A stretch of 31,634 nucleotides of DNA from Saprolegnia diclina VS20 (taxonomy: Eukaryota > Oomycota > Saprolegniomycetes > Saprolegniales > Saprolegniaceae). This document shows, piece by piece, positions 1 to 10,842 of the stretch (position 1 is its first letter; each line of letters begins with the position of its first letter). Both the position numbers and the translations under genes were made by a program. The DNA lies in the NCBI RefSeq assembly GCF_000281045.1, contig NW_008246133.1, positions 152,573 to 184,206 of the forward strand, read 5' to 3'. The notes below the pieces were generated by a model. That model made no database searches and was not told where the DNA came from. It saw only the letters and a program-made list of their open reading frames with translations.

Positions 1-331
1 GGTAGCACAGGTGGTCGTACGTCGCGCCGTTGGACCCGCAGACAGGTGCAACTTGATTGGGCTTGCACTTGGCGAGCTTGGACAAGCACGACAGGTCGCA
101 TGCTTTGGCCGTGCTCGCAAAGCACTGCACCTTGCGGTTCTTGCACTTGGCGGCGAGGCAGTCGCACTGGTTGCTGAACGAGACGTCGTACGCAGTCGTA
201 GAGTCAGAGAGGGCGCAATACACCACTTTTTTGGAAGATGTACAATTGGCCGCACAGGTGCCTTCTTGTACTAGCCCCAAGCTCGAGACAATGACGGGCA
301 GTGTCAGCAGCGCGACAATGAGACGATGCAT
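1..331 (-). CDS. Secreted Kazal-like cysteine-rich protein (3' end beyond window)
   Basis: The ATG at 331 opens a frame that stays open to the window edge (110 codons visible). Residues 1 to about 20 (MHRLIVALLTLPVIVSS) form a clear signal peptide. The rest is Cys-rich: a degenerate first unit (CALSDSTTAYDVSFSNQC) and, at the edge, PVCGSNGATYDHLCY, which matches the Kazal core VCGSDGxTYxNxC. Kazal domains are serine-protease inhibitors, and oomycetes secrete many of them, some acting on host proteases. The first unit lacks the usual spacing, so inhibitory function is uncertain. The C-terminus is cut by the window start, so domain number is unknown. An upstream relic of the same 5' end lies near 1.12-1.24 kb. 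Confidence 0.75.
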   Translation of the reverse strand, partial: MHRLIVALLTLPVIVSSLGLVQEGTCAANCTSSKKVVYCALSDSTTAYDVSFSNQCDCLAAKCKNRKVQCFASTAKACDLSCLSKLAKCKPNQVAPVCGSNGATYDHLCY

Positions 332-1121
332 GGTGGGGAAAAATCAAAAGTAATTGTTTCGAACCGAGCGCGGCTTGTGGCGGTTTGACGTTGAGAAGGA
401 CCACGTGCAAGAATAGGATCCGTCGAAGATATATTTATTTCTAACGCACGTTAACCAATAGAAACGCAGTGGCACGTCGCTGTTAACGCCCAACATCCGC
501 TTTTTCGACGCTCGGGTGTTTGCTCGGGTGGTCCTAAATGATCGTTCGCAGCAGCGCCGATGTGCTCATACACCTTGCAAGGACCGCGGCGTCGTGGGGC
601 GCACCCGGAGCCTCCGCATGAAAGACTGCGTGGACAAGAAAAGTCCGCACCGATGCCTGGGCAATCGTAGCTCGGTGAGCGGGCGAAAGCGGGCGAAGAA
701 GAAGATGGCTAGTTGCAAGAGCAAGGTCGTTTCTGCAAGGTCAGTTTTTGGAACACGAACGCCAAAACGCAATTTTCGTTTTACATGGCGAAAGGACCAC
801 CGCGCCCATCAATGCGAGGGTACGACTGCCAACGCCAAAAATGAGAGCGTCAAATGCCGTTCTCGAGTTTGTGAGGGCGCAATGCATTAGAGATCGGTCC
901 AAAATATGGGTATTTCGCGCCTGCAAGGAGTCGAAACGGACTGTTCAAGAGAAGGCGGCTCAGCGAAACCAACGACTGGTGGTCAGAGCCAAGCATTCTA
1001 GTTTCCGATCTCCGCTAAGCAACCCGCCACGCCTCACCCGAGGTGCAGCGGTAATGCAGGCCTCGCGCCCTTTATCCCCCTGAGCGAAGAAGCCATGTGA
1101 AAATGTGCGGCGACAGGATTT
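332..1121. other. Intergenic stretch, no supported gene
   Basis: The sequence upstream of the Kazal-like gene includes an AT-rich patch at about 428-440 that could serve its promoter. A 124-codon open frame on the plus strand at 516-890 is Arg/Lys/Cys rich without a recognisable domain, and I do not regard it as a gene. No repeat or RNA gene was seen. Confidence 0.4.
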
Positions 1122-1240
1122 CTATATTTGAAGCCAGTGATGTGCACTGTCTTGGTACACCCTGGTCGCCGCTTGAAGCCCCTCGCTCAAGACAGCGACT
1201 GGGAGTGTCAGTAGCATGATCATAAGGCGCTTGAATCCAA
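1122..1240 (-). pseudogene. Relic of the 5' end of a Kazal-like secreted gene
   Basis: On the minus strand, bases from about 1235 downward align without gaps to the start of the Kazal-like gene at 331. I count about 41 of 60 identical bases, and at protein level LLTLPV plus flanking R, L, V, S, G and L are shared (FKRLMIMLLTLPVAVLSEGL against MHRLIVALLTLPVIVSSLGL). The initiator ATG position reads TTC. The frame stops soon afterwards at about 1122, before any Kazal cysteines. This looks like the decayed remains of a tandem duplicate. A live gene with a different first exon is possible but less likely. Confidence 0.5.
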
Positions 1241-1331
1241 ACGTGATGTATGGATCGACCGATAGATAGACAATATACATGCAAAGGACTGTGTACTCGA
1301 GGTGCATGCTACAAGGATTCCACTGCACTAC

Positions 1332-3551
1332 TCAAATGAGGCGTTGCTGCTGCTGCTTCATGCACTCGACCAAGAAGGCGAGCTTTGCGTCCATCTCTTG
1401 CATCTTGGCATCGGCGCTCTGGCCGCTTGGCGCCACCGCGCGATCCAAAGCCGCGGTGATCTGGTTGACGCCGCGTACCGGCTCCTCGACGTCCACGGAC
1501 GCTGCGTAGTGCTTGAGCTTGGAGATGAGCCGCTCGGCGCGGGGCTCGGTAATGTTGATCCCGAGCGCGACGTCCTTGGTCGTCCACACAGTGTGCGACT
1601 CGATCTCCATGCGGTTGGTGAGCTTCTTGAAGAGGTCCGGGCGCCGCAAAATGTAAATCTTAATCACATCCCGCATGACAAGGAAGAACTCGTCCACAAA
1701 CGAGCGCTTGCTACAAGAAAACATGAGCAATGCATCTCGGAAATCGATGATGCCATACCCGAGGTTAATGTCAACAATCTCTTGGTGGGACGTGATGACA
1801 ACCGCGAGCATGATGTTGACCAGCACGAGCGTCACGATTGACTGACTGACCCAAAACCACACGACCGCGAGGTCGTTGACGTCCTTGATGAGGTCGTAGC
1901 TGTAGCCGCCAAAGAGCATGTTGATGCACGTCACCATCGACTTGTCGAGGCGGCTGAATTCTTCGAGCTGCGGACCAAAGAGGAGGCACCCGGACGTCGC
2001 GAGCGCCATGACCACCAAGAGGAAGATGAAGAGGAACGACCCGAGGCGCTTCACACTCGACACGATCGTGTTGGTCAAGACGTTCATGGTCGGGTGAAAC
2101 TGAAACGCTGCGAGCACACTATACAAAACACAAGATAAGACAATCATCTCCACAAATCAAAAAATGAAAAAAACGTACTGGACCACGAGCTGGAGGCACG
2201 CAATGATCGATACAATGTACACAAAGTCGATCGCGCCGCCAAACGAGTCGATGATGTCCGACACGTTCGGCTGCGTGCTGTTGCCCATGTAGTCGCGCTG
2301 GTTGTATTGACCGGGCGCCGTCGTCACGTTGGCCGTCTCGGGGAGCTTGTACAAGTCAGTGTAAAAGTTGTCGAGCGCTTGGATTTGGCCGTCGAGATCC
2401 GAGTTGAAGAACTTGTTGCAAACTTGGATCCACGCAGCGTAGTACAAGACGACAATGACGATCGAGCACCACTCGATAAAGGTCGTGCCAATGTCGCAGG
2501 ACCACGGGTCCTTGCCGCGGAACTGACGAGCAAGCATCCAGAGCCGGCGGCCGAGCACTTGGAGAACGAGAAGCCCGACGATCGCGTCCATGACGATGTT
2601 GATGTGCGACGTCGAGTACGGGTTGGTTGGAATGCTCTGCACTTTGTACGTGGGGCTGCAAGCGCCGCCTTCTTCGACTTCGACTTTGAACACTTGGTAC
2701 GTAAAGAGGTCGAGCTGGCCGTTGTACGTCGTGATCTTGACCAAGACCTCCTTTGTCGTCGGCGAGAGGTAGTAGCCACCTTTGGTGCCTTCGACTTGCC
2801 AGCGCTTGAAGCGATCGTACGGCTTTAGGTTGCTGATCGGAATGTACATTGTGTACCACGGAAAGCGGCGCAGGTTGCGCTCCCGAAGGTTTTCGACCGG
2901 TCCATCGATCGGTGAGTCCAGCTCAAAGTCAACGCACGGCCCGTAATGGTTTTTGAGGTCACTTGAGCTCTGGCACGCGGTCTTGGGCATGTTGAAGACC
3001 GAAACGTCGACCGCACCAACGAGCTGGTTGTACGAGCTAATGCGACCCGCCACAATCGTGCCTAATGCATCGCGTCAACTCAGTTTTGTGCGAGTTTTGT
3101 GCTCGGTACCGTTGATGGTCACATTCTGAAAGACGGACGGCAGCACCGAGTTGTTGATCCACTTGGGAATGTCGTCGAGGGCCCGGATTTTCATAAAGCT
3201 CACAACGGTCTTGGACGGCACGACGTCCTATGCCATGGACGATGAGCGTTTCATGCTGTAGACTGGACGTTTCATCAAATGGATGGCTACCGCTGCTTTC
3301 GGGTTGAGCTCCGTCGCCACGCCGTGGTCGGCCATGTACACTTGGTGGATCGGCGTGTGCGTCAGCACCATCGCGATGAACGCAAAGAAGAGGAGGAGCG
3401 GTCCCGGCAGCGTCATGAAATGCCGGCGGAGCTGCTTCCGGGCCTTGAGCGCGACATGGATCGTCTCAGTTGGGATCGTCGCCGTCGGCGGCGGCGCCAT
3501 CTCGAGCCCGTACGCATCTGGGCTCGCAACGTCAAAGTACTCGGCCTTCAT
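1332..3551 (-). CDS. Polycystin-type (PKD2/TRPP-like) cation channel
   Basis: Four exons: 3551-3291, 3227-3110, 3061-2179 and 2118-1332, with GT..AG introns of 63, 48 and 60 nt. The spliced frame is 682 aa and the phases agree at each junction. Order: basic N-terminus, TM1 (LPGPLLLFFAFIAMVL), a large extracellular polycystin domain with N-glycosylation sequons and paired Cys (ACQSSSDLKNHYGPC), FPWYTMYIP, then five more hydrophobic segments. The last two flank a pore region (CINMLFGGYSYDLIKD), followed by a cytosolic tail ending in a short Gln-rich helix (ECMKQQQQRLI). In PKD2 channels this architecture conducts cations, often in cilia; oomycete zoospores are flagellated, so a flagellar role is a guess. 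I chose ATG 3551 (MKAEYFDV) because the frame upstream has only a GTG. An extra 5' exon cannot be excluded: TACTAAC occurs just upstream. Confidence 0.85.
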
Positions 3552-3593
3552 GCTCCTGACCGCAAATGTAAAAGTGTGTTCATTGCCCTGCAC

Positions 3594-5278
3594 CTTCCAA
3601 ATCGAACGGCAACTGGTTAGTACAACCGGGCACAGCGACCGCCAATCCTCCGCCAGCCTACCTCTTCTATTTGATTCTCAGTTCAACAACGACATGGCTG
3701 CCGGGGGTTGTGTTGGGTATCTTTAGAGTGGCACCCTTCCGTTTGGACCTTCGTGCGTGCTGATCCTGCAGCAGGGAGATGAATGCGAGACCATCCCCTT
3801 GGGACTCACGAGCTCGATGCAAGCTTGTGCTGACACCTTGGTACGCCTGAAACGACCCAAGATTGTACATTTTTGTCGTCCGAGGGTCCTTCCCACCGTG
3901 GGGTTGCGTATGAGTTGTTGTTCCAACACATGCCCCACGAGCCTTCCATAGCGGGTGCACAGCAACTCGTTGTGCTTGTCGAGACGCGTCGCAAGATTCT
4001 ATCGCAATCCGACCAAGAGGAAAATCATTCTCTAATATACGCATCAGAGAGCACAAGCTTCCCAACAGTAGCACTCGGACCTCGTCTCTTCAACGACTAT
4101 CAGCCTCAAGATTGAATGCCCGAAACACACGAGTGGTAGCGTCGACCAAACCTTGCCATTGAAAGCTCTACTTCAAGCATTGAAACCAACCCTTTTACTA
4201 CGATCGCACGCATTCAACCCGACCAAACGCTTGAAAGAATGGCACAACCCGCTCAAAAGCGGAGGAACAACCCATGGAACAACCAGCACTCGATCGAATT
4301 GAAAAATCTGTCGGAAGTTATATTTATATGGACTGGACCCAGCAACAAACCGGCACGAGCCCACCATCGCGCTGCGTTTCTCTGGGGACTTTTGTGGTGC
4401 ACAGGGCGTTTTGGCCACAGAAAAAGCCACGAGTCGCCTCCTCGCAATGAATGGGGTATGTGGTTGAGGGCACAAATACGCCGACGGAAATTCCTTGGAC
4501 CAGACTAGCATCCAGGTCATACCCATGGTTTTCTCTCATGCAGCCAGCTGCGGTTCCCTGAGAATTTTCCAAAGTAGCTCTACGACTCGTGAGCAATCAA
4601 TCGTCCCATGCTACAACTCGGACACTAGGTTGTGGACCGGGTTGTGGTCCTCAGGTCGGTCGGTTTACCCATTTTGGCTACTCTTCTGGTTGCAGCGCAA
4701 TGTTGCAGACAGGGCACTGGGAAACAAACTCCAGTCCCCGCCCAACTACAGTACAGCGCAGTATCGATGTTCTAGTATAATGTCCTTCATTACGACCGAT
4801 CTACTTGAGGCAACAACTGTGTGTTGGTGTATCCGCCATGCCAGCGGTGGGCGAGGCGGGTTGGCGTGTTGACAGACACGACAAATTTGGGCTGGGCTCG
4901 AGCTCGCTTGCTCTGCGCTTCGATCTTAGTCCCGTGTGTTCTACATGAAGTCTTCTGGATCGTTTGGCCTACGACCTCTTTATGAAAACAGCCCTTGCGA
5001 GGTGTGCGATGAATCGAGGGTCGCTTGCCGAGAGGCGATGACCAAGGATGCTCATGCTGCAGCATATAGTCGTTCATGGGGACAGCGGTAGTCGCACAAA
5101 AGAAGACAACTTGTCGAACCTTGCGACGACTAGAAGTATAGCTCCGAACGCTAGCATCTCTGCAGGCAGACTACCATGGCTTTGCCCAGGCGCTGTGGCG
5201 GGAAAGTTTGGCCGACCATCCCTTTTCCGGACAACATTATCCGGATATCGCACGTCACACTTTGTTGCTTGCGTCGAC
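3594..5278. other. Long divergent intergenic region
   Basis: About 1.7 kb separate the channel gene (leftward) from the ankyrin gene (rightward). It has lower GC and no family resemblance in any frame. A minus-strand frame at 3667-4074 ends in VVVELRIK just before a GT and a TACTAAC-like branch site at about 3616-3622, so it could be an untested 5' exon of the channel gene. Otherwise nothing recognisable was seen. Confidence 0.4.
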
Positions 5279-7158
5279 ATGACCAGCGCGGCCGAGATCG
5301 AAGCGCTGCAGGTGCTCCTCGCCAAGGAGCTCTACCTCGAGCACGTACGCTTGCGCCTGCTGCTGCGACGCATCAACCACGGTCTTTGCATTAGGCGAGT
5401 CCGCTCTATGTTTCGTGCACGGAAGGTGACATCGAGAAGGTCACGTCGCTCCTGGCCGACGCTGCCACCGACGTCACGTGGCGCACGCCCGACGAGGGCT
5501 GGACGCCGCTGCACATGGCGTCGGCCATGGGCTACGACGACATTGTCGCGCTGCTACTGCGCCACGGCGTCGCCGCCGACGCGCTGGGCCACGTACGACT
5601 CGTCCTGACGCTTTCGCCGTCACGAGATGGCCATTCTGTAGGACGACGTGACGCCGCTCATGGCCGCGTCGATCCAAGGCCAGCTCTCGACGCTGCAGCT
5701 GCTCGTCAACCAGGGCCATGCCAATGTCAACGCCGTGACGACGGTTCATCCTCGGTATCGATCGACGCGCGTCATGCGAGCGATGTAGGATGGCACGTCG
5801 GCGCTGCATGGCGCCGTGCACAACCACCACTTGGGCTGCGTCGAGGCGCTGCTGGGCTTTGGCGCCGACGTCAACGCGGTCGACGCGCAGGGTATTTCCG
5901 CCCTCGAGATCGCGTCGTCGGCCGGCGACCTCGAGATGATCGAGGTGTTTGCGACCAAGGCGAGCGCGCCACTCAAGTTGCAAATGACCGCTGCCGTATG
6001 CTACATCGCCGTGCCTTCTGTGTACAAGTTGTCTATGTAGGATGGGACGACTGCGCTCCACGCCGCAGCGCTGCATGGACACATTGACATTGTGCAGTGG
6101 CTCATCTCGCACGGTTGTCCCAGCGACGCGCCCAACGACGTACGACGTCGTTATCGTCGTCATATCCGTTCTTATTCCATATGACTAGATGGGCCTCACG
6201 CCGCTGTACCTGGCGGCGCAAGAAGGTTTCGATGCGATCGTGCAGCTCCTATTGAACGAAAAGGCCAACGCCAACGCCGTCTCGAATGTCGTAGGTCCCA
6301 CGACTCTTCGTTTCGTATCGACAACTTGTCCTTTTTGCGTAGGACGGGTTCACCCCGATCATGATTGCCGCCCAGATGGGCCACGTCGGCGTCGTCGAGC
6401 TCCTTCACGCGCGCGGCGCCCATCTCACATACCATACGCCGGTATACACTCCTGTCGCCCACTCTGTGGACCCAAGAAACGACGCCGTATGCGCTAGGAT
6501 GGCTGGGATGCCTTGTACGTAGCTGTGCAGAACGGCCACGCGTCGGTCCTCGCCTTCTTGGTCACGCACGGCGCCAACGTCCACGCCACCTACAATGTAC
6601 AAATTGTCCTAAATTTGGTCGACAAACACAGAGCACTTAGAATGGCATTACGTTGCTGTACACGGCTGCGCAAGAAGGCCACGTCGAGTGCGCTACGTAC
6701 CTGTTGGACCACGCCAAGGTCCCGGTCGACGCGCCGCAAGCGGTACGCATGTTTGCGGACCAAATGGTGGACAACTTGTCGGCTATGCCGTGTAGATGGG
6801 CTGGACGCCGCTGCACATTGCTGTGCTCCACCACAAGATGGATATTGCGCAGACCCTTCTCTCGCACGGCGCCAACGTCAACGCTGTCGAGAATGAGGTA
6901 CTCACTTGAACCTTTGGCAGCGCGTGCCAGCCGCATCATGGCTAGATGGGCGGCACGCCGCTGCATGTCGCCGCTGAAATGGGCAACCTCGAGATGGTCC
7001 AGTTGCTTCTCTCGCACGGCGCGAGCACCGCGGCCAAGCTCAAGGTAGCGATACCACCGAAAAGCAATACCACAATACACGGCTAGGACGGGTCGACGCC
7101 GCTCGAGACAGCCAAGAACACGGGCAACGAAGCGGTGCTTGGCCCTTTGCTGGCGTAG
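5279..7158 (+). CDS. Ankyrin-repeat protein built from one-repeat exons
   Basis: Twelve exons: 5279-5344, 5395-5592, 5642-5743, 5789-5995, 6041-6139, 6189-6290, 6343-6441, 6498-6596, 6641-6742, 6796-6897, 6946-7044 and 7087-7158. The introns are 42-56 nt and all in phase 0. The product is 448 aa with about 12 ankyrin repeats (TPLHxAAxxGxxxIVxLLLxxGAxVNA type) and a C-terminal cap, without a signal peptide or other domain. From exon 3 on, each exon starts at the DG/MG/NG that opens a repeat. Exons 5-11 are each exactly one repeat (33 or 34 codons), while exons 2 and 4 hold two. Ankyrin arrays bind partner proteins, so the target here is unknown. The donor of intron 3 (GTTCAT) is atypical; a GTGACG 9 nt earlier is an in-frame alternative. 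The 3' end converges on the OMA1-like gene 136 bp away. Confidence 0.88.
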
Positions 7159-7294
7159 GCAGCATAGCTCCATTTTTGCATAACTTTGTGGAAGCTATGT
7201 CTGTTGAAAATGCCGGCGCACGTCGTGGCAATGCGTATCAAAGTGACGCAGTGGCGTGCCGAGCTGGTTCCTACGGCAGCAGTCGACAGTCGAG

Positions 7295-8406
7295 TCAAGC
7301 AGCCATCCGAGATGCATACATAAGGTCTTTGGCCCGCTCGGCGCTCGGCGGGTGCGTTGAAAAGTACTTGAGCGACTTTGGCGCGTCCATTTTGGCCCAA
7401 TCGGCAAAAATCTATCAATGTATCAACTCGGAAGACGAGACGCGTCCCCGGTTGTACCGCCGGGCTCGCGCGCGGATCGTAGCAGGCTTTGGCCATGAGC
7501 TCAAGCCCGATCGCGTCGGCTTCCGACTCGTGCGCACGCGACTTTGGCAGGTTCACCCCCAGTGCGAACGCCTAGTACATGTTATACTGGCACGTAAACC
7601 GCTGCCAGTCGACGCCCATCCGTACCGAAGATGCAAGCGTGCTCGCTTCCGGAGACAGAAAGAGTAGAAAGAGAGAGAAGAGGTTGCCCACCGAGAGCTG
7701 CTCGGCGCTGTGACCTAAGACACAGGCGATGCTACAAGCCAGGAACGTACTAGTAGGCAAAAGGCGTACGTGCGAGCGCGTGCGCGACTTCATGGCTTAG
7801 CACGGCCGCGAGGCTGTCTTGGTTGCGCAGTAGCTAGAGAGCAAATGAGCAATATGGCTTCTTGCGCTTCAGGGCGACCTTGAAGAGCCCCGTGTACACG
7901 CAAATCTTGCCACCGGGAAGACAAAACGCATTGGGCTCGGGCGACTCGATCACGACAAAGTCCCACTTGAAGTCGGGTCGCTTGGACGCAGCTGCGATGC
8001 GCTCGCCCACGGCGCGCACCATCTTGGCCCGCTACAAAGCCAGGCGGTGACGCATCCGGTCGGACCGCCTCGAGGGCGTACCGGGTCGCTTGGCGGCACG
8101 ATCGCATCCCTGTTGTCGCGAAGGATCTCGCGAAAGCTCATTTCGCCCAAGCGCCGCTCGGCCTCTAAACGAGCTCAAGGTTAATGCGTCCATGCGAGCG
8201 CTTCTGGCGGCGTACGTGGGGTCATGAGCATGAGGCGCCGGCGGCCTGTCTCGGGCACCGTCTCCACATGCGAGTAGATGTAGCCTAGCGCAGACGTCGA
8301 TGATAACGATGCCATAGATTGAGAGGGCGGACGCACCACCAAAGGCTGCGGTCGCGAGCGCGCCGGCGGCAGCGCTTGCGCGGACGTACAGCGGAAGCGA
8401 CGCCAT
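7295..8406 (-). CDS. OMA1: OMA1-like mitochondrial M48 metallopeptidase
   Basis: Eight exons: 8406-8337, 8284-8216, 8164-8082, 8031-7879, 7833-7770, 7714-7626, 7571-7458 and 7411-7295, with introns of 45-55 nt. The product is 252 aa. Conserved OMA1 blocks occur in order: VPETGRRRLML, a stretch ending IVPPSDP, ESPEPNAFCLPGGK, HEVAHALARHSAEQLS and HESEADAIGLELMAKACYDPR, then FSTHPPSAER. The zinc site is HEVAH (139-143) with Glu191 of ExxxD as third ligand. OMA1 is an inner-membrane protease that, under stress, cleaves substrates such as OPA1 in animals. The N-terminus is short: about 23 residues with a hydrophobic stretch (LATAAFGG), against a long presequence in animals and yeast, so an extra 5' exon may be missing. 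The intron after exon 5 splits the Arg codon directly following HEVAHALA. Confidence 0.88.
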
Positions 8407-8571
8407 CGTCGCAGAAAATCACGCCCAATTCGGCACACGGGCGGATTCGGCATCGTGTGCCGAATCTAATAACACGCACCCTAACACCAAACACAGCGGT
8501 TGCTCCAGGGTGGATATAATTGCAAACTCGATGGATGTGTCGTCATTTTGCACTAGTCTAATACCCTTTAG

Positions 8572-10518
8572 CTAATTGAATTGACGAGCCATACCGCCAA
8601 AGCGATAGCTACCATCGTAGGTGCTGGGACGGCACGCCGGATCGGTGGCGACGACTGTGCAGTACGGCGTCCCGCTCATGTACACATTGGTCGACCGACC
8701 AAACGCTGTGGGCGACCACGCCGCAACGCTCGTGTTTTCCAAAAACAAGTCCAGCATCCATCCCAGATGCGCTTGGTTCACATCGTCGGGAATATTTCTC
8801 AAATGTGGATTTTGCGCCAGATTCAGAGTTGTGAGACCGTTCAGAGCCCCCAGCGTTCGTGCTGGCAGCTCCGAGATGTTGTTGCCAAAGAGAGAGAGGC
8901 CGCCGAGCAGCGTGAGCTTGTGAAAAGACGCGGGCACGGTGCGCAATTGGCCTTGCTCGATCAAGAGCGAGTTGAGGTTGGTCCAAGCAGCGACCGTCAC
9001 TTCGTCAATCTCGGTGATCCCCGAAACAATAATCTCGACATCGGTCAGCGTCGGCGGCAAGTATTTGTGGGCGATGGCCCGGGGCACGGCCGACACGTTG
9101 GTATACACGAGTACGATATAACTCAGCGATGTAAAGACGTCGGCCATGATGGGATTTGGCCACTCGACGATGGTCGAATTGTAGATTTCAAAGCCAAAGA
9201 GTTGCGGAAACCGCGCTAAATTCGGCACCTCAAGGTCCGGGCAATGCGCTATGATCAACAACTGCAACGTACTGGGGTGCAAGGCGCTCAACGCCGCCGG
9301 CACAGCTGCCTGGGAAATGCCCCGCGCCGCACAGTTAACGACTTGAACGACACAGCGACACTCCACCGTGAACCACGGGTTCACAGCGGCGAGGCAGCCA
9401 GGAGTGCATGGCGTGCGGAGTCCATTCCAGGACGAGTAGATGATGGATAGGGCGACGACAGTCGTGCCCCACGTGAGGCTTACGATGCGACTGACGGCGA
9501 TCGTATAGCGCAGAAGTGCGACACCATGAAACCGGTTTCGTTTGCGGGGGGGCATCGGGGGGCGACTGGGGGGCGCGACGTAGCGAAGTCGACTGTCGTA
9601 GGCCATGCACAGCGTATACTCGACGTCCCGCAGGCTCCACCAGACACAAAGGCATGGCAACAGCCGTGTGATCGTCTCGGCCCCCGAGATGAGAAACAAT
9701 TTTCGACCCATGAGAATCGCATTGTAAAACCACACGTCGTCGGACAGCACATCGTTCTTGTCTTGAATTGAGAGCATAAAGTACCGTATATAGGGACTGA
9801 CACCAATCCACGGCAGGAGACAGACAAGGATCATGGTCAGTAGCGCGGGCACGAGCGCCGCTGCCGTGCGCTCGACGACGCGCGGTAGCTTGGCGAGAAA
9901 GAGCAGCGGTGTGAGCATCCCGCTGAGACCAATGCACATGGCGTACGCCAATATGAGCCCCGACGAAGTCGACTGTTTCGACATCGCGACGACCTCCAAC
10001 GACTGCGACGCCAGCGACAAAGTACGCTGCACTTCATAGCGCCACGCAAAGAGCTCGCCCTGGCTGCCAAAGTGGGCCACGTACGTTGTCCAGAGCTCAC
10101 CGAGGCGGCGAAAGCAAAGGCTCATCGAGAGAGCGCCGTCATCTGCCCGGCGCTTGCCCGAATCGCGCTCCAGTGTGAGGCGTTCGATGCGTTTCTCCAG
10201 TTGCCGGTAGCGAACCATGGACACGAGGCCTTCGCAAAAAAGCAATCCGACGAGAATGCAGGCCACCATCGAGGCCGTGAGGTCGGGCGGGAGGCCCAGC
10301 GTCCGCCGCTCGTAGCTGAACAAGTCCGACGTAATGTAGCGGTGGCAGTAGGCGAGGAAAAAGAGGTGCGCCGCAAACAGCGCGTGCAGCAATGCGACCA
10401 AGAGCCAGAGCCAGAAGAAGGTGCGCGCCGACAACCGGTGCTCAGTCGCCCGCCACGTCTTGACCTTCTCAAAGCGCACCGAGAGGACCCGTGCCAAGAG
10501 CGGCCGCAGTGTGCGCAT
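8572..10518 (-). CDS. Multi-pass membrane protein with C-terminal leucine-rich repeats
   Basis: A single-exon frame of 648 aa from ATG 10518. The frame is open further upstream, but only to a TTG. Hydrophobic segments lie at roughly residues 34-57, 83-101, 187-208, 220-240, 273-296 and 336-362. A basic linker with a Pro-rich patch (SRPPMPPRKRNRF) precedes the last one. After it comes a Cys-rich neck (TPCTPGC, ECRC) and then leucine-rich repeats at about 403-593 (LTTLNLAQNPHLRNIPDDV is the clearest). The protein ends in another Cys pair. I infer that the LRR part faces the lumen or outside. Oomycetes have many membrane LRR proteins, some joined to kinases, but no kinase domain is present here. 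Ligand and role are unknown. It lies between the OMA1-like gene and the glucanase pair, transcribed the same way. Confidence 0.8.
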   Translation of the reverse strand: MRTLRPLLARVLSVRFEKVKTWRATEHRLSARTFFWLWLLVALLHALFAAHLFFLAYCHRYITSDLFSYERRTLGLPPDLTASMVACILVGLLFCEGLVSMVRYRQLEKRIERLTLERDSGKRRADDGALSMSLCFRRLGELWTTYVAHFGSQGELFAWRYEVQRTLSLASQSLEVVAMSKQSTSSGLILAYAMCIGLSGMLTPLLFLAKLPRVVERTAAALVPALLTMILVCLLPWIGVSPYIRYFMLSIQDKNDVLSDDVWFYNAILMGRKLFLISGAETITRLLPCLCVWWSLRDVEYTLCMAYDSRLRYVAPPSRPPMPPRKRNRFHGVALLRYTIAVSRIVSLTWGTTVVALSIIYSSWNGLRTPCTPGCLAAVNPWFTVECRCVVQVVNCAARGISQAAVPAALSALHPSTLQLLIIAHCPDLEVPNLARFPQLFGFEIYNSTIVEWPNPIMADVFTSLSYIVLVYTNVSAVPRAIAHKYLPPTLTDVEIIVSGITEIDEVTVAAWTNLNSLLIEQGQLRTVPASFHKLTLLGGLSLFGNNISELPARTLGALNGLTTLNLAQNPHLRNIPDDVNQAHLGWMLDLFLENTSVAAWSPTAFGRSTNVYMSGTPYCTVVATDPACRPSTYDGSYRFGGMARQFN

Positions 10519-10842
10519 CGGTTGCACCCCGACGTGTACTTGGATAAACGAATGGCTCTTAAATGCACCGCCTGTCTGATAAGAGGCGTCTATATCCAGG
10601 GGAGCGTTTCGCAACGGCTTCTTTGGCGCCTCATCGCATGCGTAGATGGATTGCCAACCCAGGCTACTTGGTTGCTCGAGTTGGTGGATCGTTATCGCTT
10701 ACTAGTACTCGGTGGACTATCGCGTCGTACACGGTCTGCCTTTGTTCTCGACGCTGCCAACGTCTTGGAAGCCAAAACGTTTACTTTATGTACAGACGAC
10801 AAAGGAATATACTAGTACACGTTTGCCAACCTAGTGTTGCGA
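10519..10842. other. Intergenic spacer
   Basis: This spacer lies between the start of the LRR gene and the stop of the downstream glucanase. The minus-strand frame of the LRR gene remains open to about 10614 without an ATG, and a CAG acceptor-like site sits in it, so a small 5' exon is possible. No other feature was seen. Confidence 0.3.

Noticed and set aside
516-890. 124-codon plus-strand frame
   Set aside because: Arg/Lys/Cys-rich, with no domain, no signal peptide and no related frame elsewhere in the window.
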